Below, piece after piece: positions 23,242-35,523 of a DNA stretch of 64,000 nt (the first letter of the stretch is position 1; every line of letters begins with the position of its first letter). This DNA is from Plantago elongata. Taxonomy: Eukaryota; Streptophyta; Magnoliopsida; Lamiales; Plantaginaceae. The stretch spans positions 1 to 64,000 of the forward strand of contig JAYMSP010000168.1 in NCBI GenBank assembly GCA_036897095.1. The letters run 5' to 3'. Under the pieces are notes generated by a model. It made no database searches and had not been told where the DNA came from. It saw nothing but the letters and a program-made list of their open reading frames with translations. A program made the position numbers and the translations under genes.

Positions 23242-25332
23242 TTAACCTGTGATTCATCTCAACTGGGCACTGGTTTCATACATACAACGGAGAACAAACC
23301 AGTTGGAAGAAGTATGCTCGTGTCTGCAGTTTGATATGTATTCACGTGAGGTGATCTGAGTTTCATCGACAACATTCTTGTATTGTAATGATGTGATAAT
23401 TGTACCCCAGAGAGAACTACTGATCAATCTCATCTCATGTTTATTATAGTTGGCTTGTTAGGTGAAGACATTCTTGTTTGCGATTTGCCACACTTGCATG
23501 GTTGTACCAGTCAACTGAGATATGATTGTTACTAGTACTAAAGAAAATTAGGTTCTGATGAGATAAGGTGCAGTATGTCCGATTTTATTTTATCTACCAG
23601 AAGTCCATTTTAGCATCACAAACTACGGTAGGAGTTGGGTTTTTTACTTGCTTGTTAGTCTTACTGAGCTCCAGTACACTTATGATGTGTTCATTACACG
23701 GCAAACTGCCTCTCAACTTGATACAACTGGAATTTTTATCAACCATGGAGGAATGTGTTGATAGTAAATCTATAGAATTGTTTGGCTGCAAATAACGTGG
23801 TTCAAAGTCATACATTACAAAATTAAAAAAGCTAATTGCACACCACCAGAACTCAGTTGTAAACAAAAGTGCATAAAACTTCCATTCTGCAAACTTTTGA
23901 TGAAGCGCAAGGCAAGTGGCATATGACAAGGCTTTTGCTGAGATTCAATCAAGAATTGACCTGATTTAGATGAAGGAAGAAATGAGTATTTCGACTATAT
24001 TGATCTGACCAGAAATAACCGAGTATTTCAACTATATTACCCCAATAAGCAAAACAGCCATACAGGCATAAAACCGAAAGGCATTTCCAAGTCATGTTCA
24101 CCTCTACAAGAAACAACCTGACCAAAATATAGAGAATATAGTTGAATAAGGTGCAACGACAACACAAATCAAAGGTAACACATGCCTGGACACAGGTCCA
24201 TCTAAGCATACATCTACTGGAAGTAAATATTTGGAAGCATATGACAGACCAATCAAGGCTCGAATACACATTCTGTAGTGTTTCATATTTCAACATTCCA
24301 TATTTGTGTTTATATTAAGATGAGGTTGTGTGGTAAACAACAGTGTATCAAATATCAACAATCTGCTCTTATATCCAACTAAACATCAAGCAACTATGTG
24401 CTCTTTTGCCCCGACCAAATAATTGTAGCTTACCTTTAACAACATTAAATCACAATCCACACACAGCAAACAGTTGCCAGTTCAACTGAAACTTTGCACC
24501 AACTATAAAACAGGGAAATGGTTTTGTTACAGACAATACATTAGTCTCCTACACAAAGGATAAAACAATTGCATGGCATCGTTATGTGGAGCACTGGAAG
24601 GATGGTACACTTATGTAGGTATGCAACACAGGCCATTTGGATTGAAAATAACATTTTCAGAGTCAGATATCACAACAATAATTGCTCGCAACACCAGAAC
24701 ATATTGCTATAAGCCTGTAAATCCTGTGTATGGGAGTATTATGGTTTAGGTCGTGAGACTGCTGAAGGCACTGTAGTAGTAGAATGTATTGTTCAAAACA
24801 GGAGCTTTGGATTATACTTGAAAATACAAAATTTAATGATGAGCAACTGACCTAAAGCATCAAGTTCGGTAACTAATCCAACAATGGCCCCAGTACTGCA
24901 AGTGGTTATGGAAAGAAGTAAAGGTTGCGTGTGAGGTAATAAATATCATCACAAGGAAACATTAATATTTCATTCAGATAGCACAGAACGAAACATAGAT
25001 ATAATGCGGCAAAGTCAAAGTACAAAGAACCTTAAGTGGAAAAAAATAAGCTAGTAAAAGAAAACAGCTTTCCGCGCAACGTGAAATTAATCTCCGAGAC
25101 ATCTCTTCATAGACTTAACTCTCAGTCTGAAACATACAGAGGCGAATATTCAAAAACTCAATCATGGAACCAACCTAGAAAGTATAGATTAGATGAAAGT
25201 AAATATTCGGAAACATAAGACTGACAAATCAAGGCCAGAATAACTGTAACTAATCACCGAGTCTATTAGCAATCACAATGATCAAATATACAAACACAAG
25301 GAGCATATCACCTCACAAACCCAGGCAATATA
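23242..25332. other. Interval between convergent TRAPPC5 and RTF2
   Basis: Several open frames occur but none resembles a known protein. A degenerate duplication is visible: 24205-24270 resembles 25185-25250 (shared GTAAATATT, GGAA, CATA, AATCAAGGC). The region may hold the RTF2 3' UTR with introns. Confidence 0.4.
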
Positions 25333-26382
25333 TCAATTCCTTCCTAGTGGCAAGGACCTGCAACTATAGGTCTCTCTGATACCCGAGTTCTTCTTAGACG
25401 AAGTGAAAAGCGACTTATACACAGCTGACTTTGCTTTTTCAGGACCTTCTGCCTCAGGCAACTTAAGCTTCTTACTCAACCCATTCCCATTACTCCTAGC
25501 AACATCCTCCTCAACCTTATGTTTCGACCCCGCCAATCTCCCCGTCTCCCCTTTCGATTTCTTCCCATTCTCCTTAACTTTTGCAGCCTTCTCCTCCTTC
25601 AGCTTATCCCACAGCTCCTGAACCTCCTCTTCACTCCCATTGATCACGATCTTATCGCTCTCCGCAAACTCCTTATGACACACCAAACACCCAGGCGACT
25701 TCACCTCCTTAAGCCCCTTAGCACTCACCACATGGCCACAGCTCTTAATCGCGAAAAACTTATACTTCCCGTTAAACTCCTGGCCGGTAATCGGGCACTG
25801 AAACTTCACATCATCATCACTCACCTCCTTATGCCCAATCTCCGCAAGCTCAACCGAAATCATATCCTTCAAACCCTTAATATACCCAAACTGCTTCGGC
25901 AAGCTTTTCTTCAACAAACCTTCAACCAAGGCCTCCTTATTGAACAAATTCCCCAGCTTATCGATCACGACCGGGTGCCGCAACGGCTCGTTGGACAAGC
26001 TGCAGTTCACCCACTTGGAGAGACGCATCTCGTTAGGATCGGCTTTGTCTGGCTCCTTGCCCTTGTACATGTTGAGGAAGCAGTCGCGAGACTCGGCGCA
26101 GGTGGATCCTCCATCTCCGCCGCCGGCGCAGAGGGCGACGTTTAGGGAGATGGTGCATTCGGGGGTGATTCGGGGGTTTTGACGGAGGGGAGTTGATAGG
26201 GATAAGGGCTTGCCATGGGCGACGAAATAGATGGGAAGGTGATCAGGAATTTTGAAGGGGAGGATGGATTTGAGGTCGTTGGGGGTAAAATTAGGGCTGA
26301 GTTCGTCGAGATTGAGTACACGAAGGGAACTACCGAGTGGTATTGATTGGAAGAAGACTTGGAAAGGAACTGATCGAGTCAT
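25333..26382 (-). CDS. RTF2: Replication termination factor 2 homologue, single exon
   Basis: One uninterrupted exon of 349 residues. I place the start at 26382 (MTRSVPFQVFF). The frame stays open further upstream, but that part is low-complexity His-rich and typical of a leader. Residues 1-90 form a ubiquitin-like N-terminus ending in a Gly-rich stretch (LCAGGGDGG). The Rtf2 core follows (KWVNCSLSNEPLRHPVVID, residues 124-142). A variant C2HC2 RING-like module (CPITGQEFNGKYKFFAIKSC and the following Cys/His to 236) comes next, then a Lys/Glu-rich tail with YKSLFTSSKK. Family members act in the nucleus. Yeast Rtf2 stabilises stalled forks, and the plant homologue is reported to affect pre-mRNA splicing. 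It lies tail to tail with TRAPPC5. Confidence 0.95.
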   Translation of the reverse strand: MTRSVPFQVFFQSIPLGSSLRVLNLDELSPNFTPNDLKSILPFKIPDHLPIYFVAHGKPLSLSTPLRQNPRITPECTISLNVALCAGGGDGGSTCAESRDCFLNMYKGKEPDKADPNEMRLSKWVNCSLSNEPLRHPVVIDKLGNLFNKEALVEGLLKKSLPKQFGYIKGLKDMISVELAEIGHKEVSDDDVKFQCPITGQEFNGKYKFFAIKSCGHVVSAKGLKEVKSPGCLVCHKEFAESDKIVINGSEEEVQELWDKLKEEKAAKVKENGKKSKGETGRLAGSKHKVEEDVARSNGNGLSKKLKLPEAEGPEKAKSAVYKSLFTSSKKNSGIRETYSCRSLPLGRN

Positions 26383-26702
26383 GTTAACGACAAGAAGATG
26401 ATGAATTGATCTGGTGAATCTGCAATCTACAGATATACAGTTCAGATATGCTGCTATGTATTGAAGATGATGGTGATGATGATGGAGAAGAATGAATCTG
26501 GTAATCTTATGTATAGACGCCGAATCGGAAAAGGAATGATCGTTGGAGTAAATAGTAAAAACTTCACTTTGGGTACGAGACACCGCAATATTTAATACAC
26601 TAAACTGGATCGATTCGGGTACACTTTTATAACCACCCGTCTAATTTATAAATTTCGATTAATTTTTCGGTTAAATCGATCACGTGGCAGTTGGATCACT
26701 CA

Positions 26703-26800
26703 GTTTTCCTCAAATTTCATATTTGACTCGTATTTAACTTGTATTTTTTAATTCAAATTTAAATATGAAACACGTGTCGAGCTCTCGTTAATTCCGGATA
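26703..26800 (-). repeat. Dispersed repeat, copy 2
   Basis: Reverse-complement match to 92-195. It lies about 320 bases upstream of the RTF2 start codon, so it could overlap promoter sequence. Confidence 0.5.
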
Positions 26801-26827
26801 TAATTCAAAAGAAAATTTAAAGTAATA

Positions 26828-26905
26828 TTGGCAAGAGTGATAATGTGTGTCTTCTCTTGTTCTAGCAAGTATTATTGACTGATAATGTGTGTCTTCTCTT
26901 GTGCA
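26828..26905 (+). repeat. Short direct duplication
   Basis: TGATAATGTGTGTCTTCTCT occurs twice (near 26838 and 26879), separated by about 20 bases. Confidence 0.8.
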
Positions 26906-28397
26906 TTCGGTTATGCTTATTTAGATAACCTTAATAACTTGTATCATTTGGTATTGACTCCATCTTTATGTACCATTTTAGTTACCAGACTAAATGTTGT
27001 CCGTTGTTTAACTATTTGACCAACCATTCGCTTGTTCTCGTTCTTGTTTATCATCCTCATTTGTTTGTTTATGACCTTATTATTGATTCTTGTAAACCTT
27101 GTATAAGTTGTTCAACTCATGATCATTTTATTCCATATAAACTGAATTTATGTTTCTCTGCTAGATCTCTATTCTTGTGAACCCTTTCATTTACTTACCT
27201 GTTCACCCCTTCATTATTTACCAATCACTTTCTGAACTTATATCCCTTTGTTTTGAGGGTTCTCAATCATATTCATGTCTTGTCCTTCTGAATTCAATTA
27301 CATCATTACTTCTATTGTTTCTCTGCATACTTATATATCCATGATTGCCTTGTCCAGTTGTTCCAGTGATGACTTTCAATTAGTTGTCAAGTTTCATGTC
27401 CTATTTATCATATTGTTCTCTTTCTTTAAATTCCTTGTGTCCTTCCTCGACCAGCTGTACATTTGCTCATTTGTCATTACCTTTCATTTCTTCTCTGATC
27501 ATGTTGTCATGACTGATGTTACTTTGTACCTCTTCGTACATCTGCAACCTTCTATCTTGACCTCTCATGATGAAGTCATGACTCATACATTCTTCTTGAC
27601 ATTGTTGTGTAAACCGAATTGATATACCTGACTCGTCTTTAGTATTTGTTTATTTGATATTGTTTTCTTTCAAAGATGATAACGAAAAGACGTGAATATG
27701 AGTTACATATATTGATTTGAATTCGATTTGGACCCGGGACTGTAAGTGAGTGACTACCAGGCGGGATGGACCGACGGTTAAGGTCACCTCCTGCAGAACT
27801 CCAATCCCCAGGCACTGAATACTATCGATGGTTGGTGTGTTTCGTGATCTGGTCCGACATGAACCTCAACATGCGAGTTCTCTATTTTCGGGGTCGCGCC
27901 TCGATGGAGTAATAAGGTAGTCTATATGTTCGGGATTCTTATGGTTGGTATTTGATTGGTGCTCGTATGATCATCTGGTTACACCTTGAAAACTCTATTA
28001 CATATTGCTTACCTTTGTATTTACTCTTGTTGTTTCTTTGATACCGTACGTGTTACCTTAAATCTTACTAAGTCATCAAAGACTTACTCTTGTCATTCTT
28101 GTTCTGTCCATATTTTCTCAGTTGCAATACTTTAGGAGAGTTTGATGATTATTGAACAAGCTAGGATAATACTTGAGAATCTCACTTGATGGAGATTAGC
28201 TTATTGGTGTAAGTTGCCAAGATGGGTCCACATTAAGGTGTAAATAATGCCGAAAATATTATGTATAATACAAGGCTTTTACTTCTTAGGTTTTAGTTCG
28301 TTCCTGCAACTTTTGACATATATAAAACAGTTTGGTAGGATGGGTGCAGATGGGTGCGCTAAGCCCTGGAGCAGGGTGCTTCAGGGTGGGGCGTTAC
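26880..28397 (+). mobile_element. Possible solo LTR of Ty3/gypsy type (fossil)
   Basis: This T/C-rich stretch holds no conserved coding domain. It includes a less AT-rich core (27730-27920) and ends in GGGGTGGGGCGTTACA-like sequence near 28390, which resembles the 3' ends of plant chromovirus LTRs as I remember them. The left border and target duplications are uncertain. No internal region was seen. It is inactive if the call is right. Confidence 0.3.
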
Positions 28398-28399
28398 AA

Positions 28400-29290
28400 T
28401 AACAAATTAGGAAAATGCAATACAAGCTAAAATAGTAACATTAATACATAAAACTATAACCGTGACTCTTAAAACTATAGCAAAACATTTTTAAACACCA
28501 GATTATAAATATTTCGCATAAGCTAAAATACTAATATTGGTGCTTAAAATTACAATAATATGTCTTATGACTATAATATTTTCGCTAAAAATAATAACAT
28601 GCAACTACTCAACGTTCGATAAATATAGTAACAACAATGCTTATAACTATAATATTGCTTCCTAAAACTACAAGAATACATTTTAAAACTATAAAAAAGC
28701 ACAAGCTTGCAACACATGTTAAAAATATTAACATTGATGCTTAACCCATAATAATACATCTTACAACTATAATAATGTCTTGTAAAACAATAACAAAGCT
28801 TTACAAAAATCAATCATAAATATTCCATCAAAGGCTAAAAACATCAACGTTGCTACTTAAAACTGCAATATTATGTATTGTAACTATAACATGCATTTAT
28901 GTTAAATCAATAACAAGTGGAAGCATTCAACACAAGCAAAAATCGTGAAAATGATGATTAAAATTATATCAAAGCACGAGCATGCAACACAAGCTAAAAA
29001 CAATAATACTGGTACTTAAAATTACAATAGTGTATTTTAAAACTATATCAATGTCTCTTAAAACTATGCAAAAACATTTTTAAAAATTAAACCATAAATA
29101 TTTCACCAGATGCTAAAAACACTAACGTTATTGCTTAAAACATCAATATATAATAGGTCTGATAAACTATAACAACGATATTTATAACTATAACAGACTG
29201 GAACATTAAACACAAGGTAAAACCATAATAACGATACTTAAAACTTTACTACTGACTCTTAAAACCATAACAAAGCACCAGATGCGCAAT
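28400..29290. repeat. Degenerate A-rich tandem/interspersed repeat array
   Basis: Motifs such as AGCTAAAAAC, GCTTAAAACT and AAAACTATAACAA recur many times. A longer unit starting near 28508, 28820 and 29097 (AATATTTC, then GCTAAAA, then TTAAAA) suggests a period close to 280-310 bases. Copies are strongly diverged. It could be the inside of a Mutator-like or Helitron-like element. No ends were found. Confidence 0.55.
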
Positions 29291-30049
29291 TCGATTTTCA
29301 TGTACGGATTTCAGATCTAAAACTAGATTTCAGATCTAAAACCAGATTCGGAAACATGCGATCGTTAAATCAACGAAAAACGACAAATACAAGGTCAAAT
29401 TTCACTTTCAATTGAGATATAACGAAAAAACAAGATGAATTTGTTGATTTGGAGATTTTAGCACTTGAATTAAAAAATTCGGCTAGATCCAACACAATTT
29501 CGGCGAGACTAGAGAGATAGGGAGAGAAATCAAAATTTTCAACGGTGGTTCTGACAGAGAGAGAGGGCGGCAGTGAACCGGAGGCGATTTCCGACGGAGA
29601 GAGAGGACGGCGTCGATCTGACGACAGTTTCCGACGGAGGGAGAAGGGAAGGAGGGAAGAAGGAAGAGGGAAGAAGGGAGAGTGATTTGAATGTTTATCT
29701 CTCTAGGTTTTTTAGAGAGAGAAAGATTGTTGGATTTTGTGCATTTTATGAGAAAGTGTATTGTTATTTGTGTATTTGTATAAAAGTCAATAACCGATTT
29801 GTAATGTTTCTGACTGGTTCTTTACTGTATAATTCGAATTTTACTATAAATTAAAAATATCTTCCCTTTTATCATACTTACTTTTTTTTATTAATATAAT
29901 TAAGATCATAAGAGATATTCTTGAAGAACAATTATAAAGGAAAAAACACCTCGAAATCAAACCCTCTAAACCATGATTAACTTCTAAGCAAGTTAGATAA
30001 ATTTCAAAATTACAATCAGACCAAATTGCATTACTACAAATATGACTTA
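29291..30049. other. Intergenic DNA with a GA-rich block
   Basis: A purine-rich stretch at 29510-29690 (GAGAGAGAG, GGAAGGAGGGAAGAAGG) gives a low-complexity open frame that I do not regard as a gene. Confidence 0.45.
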
Positions 30050-30184
30050 GGGGCTGATTGACATCATTTGAATGTGAATTTTGGTGAAATTATGTTTAAA
30101 ATGGGGGTATTTAAAATGTATTTTAGACCAAATCACTGTTCATCGAGTCAAATGGGGTCATTTAAATACCTGGCCAATTAGCCC
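30050..30184 (+). mobile_element. PIF/Harbinger (Tourist)-like MITE
   Basis: It starts GGGGCTGATTGACATC directly after TTA and ends GGCCAATTAGCCC. The inside matches the other family members: GAATTTTGGTGAAATTATGT, ATTTTAGACCAAATCACT and TCATCGAGTCAAATGG. Confidence 0.75.
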
Positions 30185-31654
30185 GTATATAGTAACTCCA
30201 GCAAATACCTATGGACAAGTACAACCGGCACCACATAATGTATGAGTCATGCCTCTATGTCATGCTCCATCCAGTAGATGACAACCAAAATTACAATCAA
30301 TTTCACACTTGGATATAATGCACCAATTTTATACTTGAATATAATTCATCGGAGGTGATAACATCTAAAATTTATTATTTTATTAATAAAAAAATCAATC
30401 ATGCATATTAATGTCCCATTCAGAACATGGGTGCTTTAATACCCCACAGTCTTTGTAAGTAGCAAGGGTTATCCACGTATCTTGTTCACCATAATAATGA
30501 ATTAATCTGTCTAAGTCATAATTAGACTCGATCAAAGAAAACAATTTCATTGGATCTAATCTAACACGCTTATATCAAAATGAACTTGCGTCAAAATTTG
30601 GTCGAGCTTTTAGATATGAACCGGCCTTGGGATGTAGATTGATTAGTTATTTTCAGGAATGAATAAAATTAATAAGTTACACAATTGTAAAGCTGGATAG
30701 AATTGGAATCCAACAACAATCATTAGTAATTGCAATCGAAGTTGGAAAAAATATATATGGGGGTCGATTTCTATAGAGTAAGGCTTTGTATTTCAACTTT
30801 ACGCTAACATGCAATAGTACAAATACTGTTTTATGAAGTTGTAACCCACAATGTTAGACTACGATCAACCCACTCTAGGCGAGAAGCATGTTACAACTTG
30901 AATAATAAACTATTTAATTTGTTTAACAGTTTTATTCACGTTAATGAACTAACTCACTATATGAGAGGGAATGTACCCTCGTGGGGATGCCTCTTCTTTC
31001 TAGGGCTCGTAGCCGCTCATAAGACCCTTATCGTGGTGAAGATATAGTTCCAGGCTTTGAGATCTCCCGTTCCAATTTCAGCTCAAATTGTTAGCACAAT
31101 GAAACACTTATCCATGTGCTTATAATGACTTGGCTATTTCATGCATTGATCTACGTAACATGTGTTAATCTCATTATATCAATAGGTGAATTTTGAAACG
31201 GTTAAAGGATAAATCGAACTCCTTAGATCACCTTTTTCATTTTTAAATCTTTTTTAATAAAATATTTTCGAATATACTTTTTATTGGGCGCAATGATATC
31301 TTAAATCGGTTGGCGTTTTGTACGCAGCGTGACAAAAAATACTCACTATTACGACTCTCCACTTACTTCGATTCTTAATCATTTATCCGTGGTGGCCATG
31401 GCACATTTCCAATCTCACAATCTTACTTGCACAGGCGGCTACTACTACATATCAACAAGAATATTTATCTTACGAAATGACCTCACAAAAGCTGAGATAT
31501 TTCTGATCCAGTGGATAAAAAGGACAAATCCAGTTACAAGAAGAAGAAAACCAAACACATGTCCAAGCAGTATAAATCAAAACAAACTAGACCTGTCATC
31601 AGCTAACAAGTCACAGGAAAAAAATGCTTCCACATCCGCAAAACTTGCTTTAAG
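30185..31654. other. Intergenic DNA upstream of the PAP-like gene
   Basis: An isolated less AT-rich segment at 30960-31090 does not match anything I recognise. The rest is AT-rich, with the leader of the downstream gene near its end. Confidence 0.45.
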
Positions 31655-34335
31655 ATGAAGGAAAAATCATGTCTTTGCACTGTTTCCATTCAGCTTGCCC
31701 TTTGCATTGCTGTCTATGTTACAATCAACATAGCCCAACCTCAAAATCATAGTTTCAAGAACACCGATACCTATTTTATTACTGTTGCTGGAGGTTATAG
31801 ACCTCTCCAAGAACAGACCCTTTTGCTCAAACAGGCAAGATTTCTTGTTTCTGTCATGGGTTCTTTTTTTCCTTGTCTAAATCAATCTTTTATCTGTAAA
31901 GATCCTTCTTTTATTACTTTTTGCTTTTTTCTGATAAAAGGGTCTGATTTGAATCTGGTTTTTTCTTTCATGGACGTGTAGTTAGTTGATGTGGCAAAGA
32001 AATACAAGGCGCAGTTTGTGATTGACATTAGTGAGCATGGTGAATCTGATCCACTCTTGCACAATGTAAGATCTGTCTCTTATTGCATAGATATATATAA
32101 ATCTCAGCTTATGTTATTTGATTAGAAAAATGTTAGCTTTAATCTTTGATTCATTGATGAATTTGCTTGATTTGTTACTAGTTTATGGTGGGATTTTGGC
32201 TTGAATTTGTTGAAAGGGTAATAAGTATGGAGCAGTTAGGAAATTGTCAAACACTATATTATACTATTAGGTACTTTCTTGATTCACCTTTTGGGTATGT
32301 GATCTGCAACTTTTTGGGCAACAATCATTATGGTGTATATTAGTAGTAGTAAGTGACGCCATTATGTCAACTTTGATGCATATCTACGTCAATATTATCT
32401 CCATTTGAAGAAATGAAGTTTTGGACCAGAACTAAAATGTAGAGATTCACTTTTAGAGTTAACTTTATGTGCTCATTGGCTGAGAAGCATATCACAGTAA
32501 GTTAACGACCTTGCTCACATTTCACACAAGTTGTTTTGCCTTCTTTCGAATTGTAGTTAATATTGTGACACAACGAGTCGAATTCAGCATTTGGATTCAA
32601 AGTTTAATAGTAGTATAGGTCATTAATCATTAAAGCAGCAACTTAACTTTTCTTTGTTTCCAGGCAACATTGTACCCAGAGTTGCAGCTCTTGCCATGGT
32701 ATGTGTGCTTTGCATTAGTCTTACTCTGTTAAATTCGTTACTGCGATGCATTTTGTGCAACGACTTATTGTGCCATATTCAAACATTAAGGTACCCCACC
32801 GGAGCCTCAGCAGAACAAGGGGAACATTATTTCTCGAAGAAAATTAAGTTTCCTTATGGACAAACTTTAGATATTATAGCAGTGGATACTGTGCTTTTCC
32901 AGGTCTGATATGTTTTCTGTAAGTGTCTTAATTCCTGCATTTACATATTCTTTTACAAATGTTTCGGCGCTTTAATTCATTTGTGCAATTCTGTCAACTG
33001 TAATTAGTCAAAGTTTACTCTTATTTGCTGATTTTCATATTTGCAGCTCTTCAACTTTCAAAATCTCGTGTAAGCGTGTGGCTTCATACCTAAGTGTTTA
33101 TAAGTCCTTCAGTCTTTAGTAACATAGTTTCTAAAAAAGACTATGACTTCTGTTGATTTATAGGATCCATCGAGTCTTCCAGGAAGAAATCAGATTCGTT
33201 GGTTGTCGAGGACCCTAAAAGAAAGTGACAGTGACTGGTAATTTGCAAGTTCTTGTAGGTTATGTTTTGTTCTTTGCTTCGTATATCCTCGTTACTGCAA
33301 ATTCAACTTCATTACTTTTCAACCACCTATCAGAAGATGGTGACTAGTAGTAATAATTATCTCCATGGTGCTGTTCAGTTTAATTTACTTTTCCTTCTAA
33401 TTCATCCAGGAAAATAGTAGTTGGATTTCACCAGCTGAGCCCATGTGAGGTTCAGATACGAAAACTGGTAGAAGAAACCCCATTCAACCCTTTGCAGAAG
33501 ATTTTAATTCATTATGGAGTAGTAAGCCCAAAAAATTTAAGCCCAGTTTTTCATTCATTATGGAGTATTCTGGAAAACCAGTCAGTTTGATATATACTTT
33601 CCCTCAACTCTAGGATGCATATCTTGGTAGAGAAACTTGTTCTGGTCATGTTCACGGAGGTTCAGTTGAGTTGTCAACTGGTGCAAGTCCAGTTGATAAA
33701 TCTCTTTATCTTTTTACCCTGAATCAAGATTTGGTACAAAAGAGGTTAGCATTATTGTCGAAAAGTATTTTTCCATAATAGCATTACGTATATCAGCTCA
33801 TTGGAGATTAAGTGACTGCCTTTCCTGGTTTTCTTTTTGATTCTTGCAGAGAAGCCAGGGGCGGATTCCTTCTCCACCATATCAACTCATTGGAGATGGT
33901 AATACTTGTCTTCTCTTTCAAGTTGAATTTAAATTATTGAACTCTCAACTTGTTCTTTCTTGCAACTACGAATGCAAATGTAGAGAAACAAAAGGATGCT
34001 TCCATATGATGGAGCTGTTTTAATGTGCTGAAGTTTTCAGAAATCAATTGCAAATGATTTATTCATAATTTGCATAATAGTATCAAATTTCAGACTCAGC
34101 TTAAACCAACAAAATTTCTACTTTTACTTCAAATAGGTCGGAAGCTGTTTTATAGAACCGTGCAAACCCCTTCATACCAAAACTACATCCTCAGAAAACT
34201 TGCATATAACCCTATAATTGAACTAATGGTTTCTGTCAACTCCTTTATGTGTAACAGACCACATTCTTTGTTAATTCGACCGGAGAAACTGAACACCAGG
34301 TATCATTCCAACAACGGGGTAAGGCAGTGATATAA
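31655..34335 (+). CDS. PAP17-related secretory protein, probably catalytically dead
   Basis: Ten exons join in phase to 291 residues: 31655-31834, 31982-32065, 32664-32698, 32791-32902, 33047-33067, 33164-33237, 33410-33521, 33614-33744, 33850-33898, 34258-34335. Residues about 6-27 are hydrophobic (signal or anchor). Order and spacing follow the small purple acid phosphatases: YFITVAGG where PAPs have a GDWG motif, FVIDISEHGESDPLL for STGDNFYDDGL, then DWKIVVGFH for WKIVVGHH and YLGRETCSGHVHG for the GHDHCLQH motif. Most metal-binding Asp, Asn and His positions are changed and the GNHD motif is missing, so phosphatase activity is unlikely. Intron 1 has a GC donor (CAG|GCAAGA). The terminal exon resembles blocks found downstream in RNA units A-C. 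I recall similar uncharacterised plant proteins. Exons 5 and 10 are the least certain. Confidence 0.8.
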
Positions 34336-34779
34336 TCAGCAAAGAGCTCAAGACTTGTATGGATCAAGTGTATTTCTTTATGTACATCATCTTCAGCCCT
34401 TCAATTTTGTTTTATTATTGGTGCATGCGGTTCTGGGATCACATTTATTTTTGATTATAAACAGCAGCTGTATTACAAAACAGCTAAAAGACATAGTTGA
34501 ACATCAAATAAAAGCTGTACATTGTTGTCTGTAAAACCAGTTCACTCTTTGTAGGATCTGCAACAGAACTGTTGTATTGTATTGTATTGTACTGTATCAA
34601 AATTCACGGTTAATGTTTTGATTTGTAACATAAGATCTTTTTGTATAACTAGCAATTCTTTGTTAATGTGATAGTTCTTCTGTGCATTTAAAGCACAATA
34701 TTTTGCAAGTTCAATAGGTTCTTTTTCAAACATTTTTCCCTAAACATATTCCAAGTCCACAGCACAGTCGGCCTCAATT

Positions 34780-35175
34780 AATGTTCTGCCTACTATGGTT
34801 AAAATGGAGCGAATCAATTGTGAATCTACACCGTATAGATGCAGGGCATTCCATATATTTTTTCAATGATCGATATTGGTCTTGCAAAGCGAAAATCTTG
34901 GATCCGCTTCTCAGTAAGTTCACCCAAATTGGCTATATGTTCAAGCTAGTTATCCCGGGGAGAAGACCACAGTTTCAGGGCTTCATGCTCTGCTTTGTAG
35001 GTTTGCGATTGGCAAGCCAAGTGAAATCTCTAAACTATCTATTCAAAACGACTCAAACTTGCCTTCTTGGTTGTATTGATAGGAAGGAGGCGGTGGCATG
35101 GCGCCAAAACATCTTATTGAAGTCATCCGGTTTTCCGGACATCAACATGCAAAAGAATACCTGGAGAAGGTGAAA
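34780..35175 (+). pseudogene. Coding-looking fragment of unknown family, frame-shifted
   Basis: A better-than-background coding signal runs over two frames. It ends with GGGMAPKHLIEVIRFSGHQH in one frame and has SKFTQIGYMFK in another. In-frame stops lie between the parts. No introns are visible. I do not recognise the protein. It may be an old retrocopy or an exon remnant of a host gene. Confidence 0.4.
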
Positions 35176-35470
35176 CTATAGTTAATTACATGGCAAGAAA
35201 AGGGTGTTTGATTCAACTTCTTTGAATTAAACGGTATATTTCATCTGAGATGTTTATTCAACTTGACTTATTAAATATATAATCAAGCAATATTTTAATT
35301 TACCGAGAACATATAGTACGATAACATCTTTGATATAGAATCAATTCTAAGTATGTCGATAAAGATATGCTAATTTTTTATTTTTTATTTTTTCCTTCAA
35401 ACATTTCTAGTAGTATCTCCAAACATCATCAACAGTCTAATGACCATTTTAACCTCACTTCAGTCTGTCA

Positions 35471-35480
35471 CTATAAAAAG
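35471..35480 (+). promoter_or_regulatory. TATA-like box before RNA unit A
   Basis: CTATAAAAAG lies about 50 bases before the conserved start of unit A. Unit C has CTATAAGTA at a similar distance (41050-41058). The spacing suits a pol II promoter but is not proof of transcription. Confidence 0.4.
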
Positions 35481-35523
35481 ATGATCTTGATTCTTGAGAG
35501 AAGTAACAATGGTGATACAACCT

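Noticed and set aside
25519-26145. 208-codon open frame on + inside RTF2
   Set aside because: It is antisense to the clearly conserved RTF2 exon and rich in Leu, His and Arg as expected of a shadow frame.
29573-29854. 93-codon + frame
   Set aside because: Made of GA-rich low-complexity DNA followed by random sequence.
30960-31090. Less AT-rich segment tested as a tRNA or SINE
   Set aside because: No cloverleaf and no box A/B pair at the right spacing; left unassigned.
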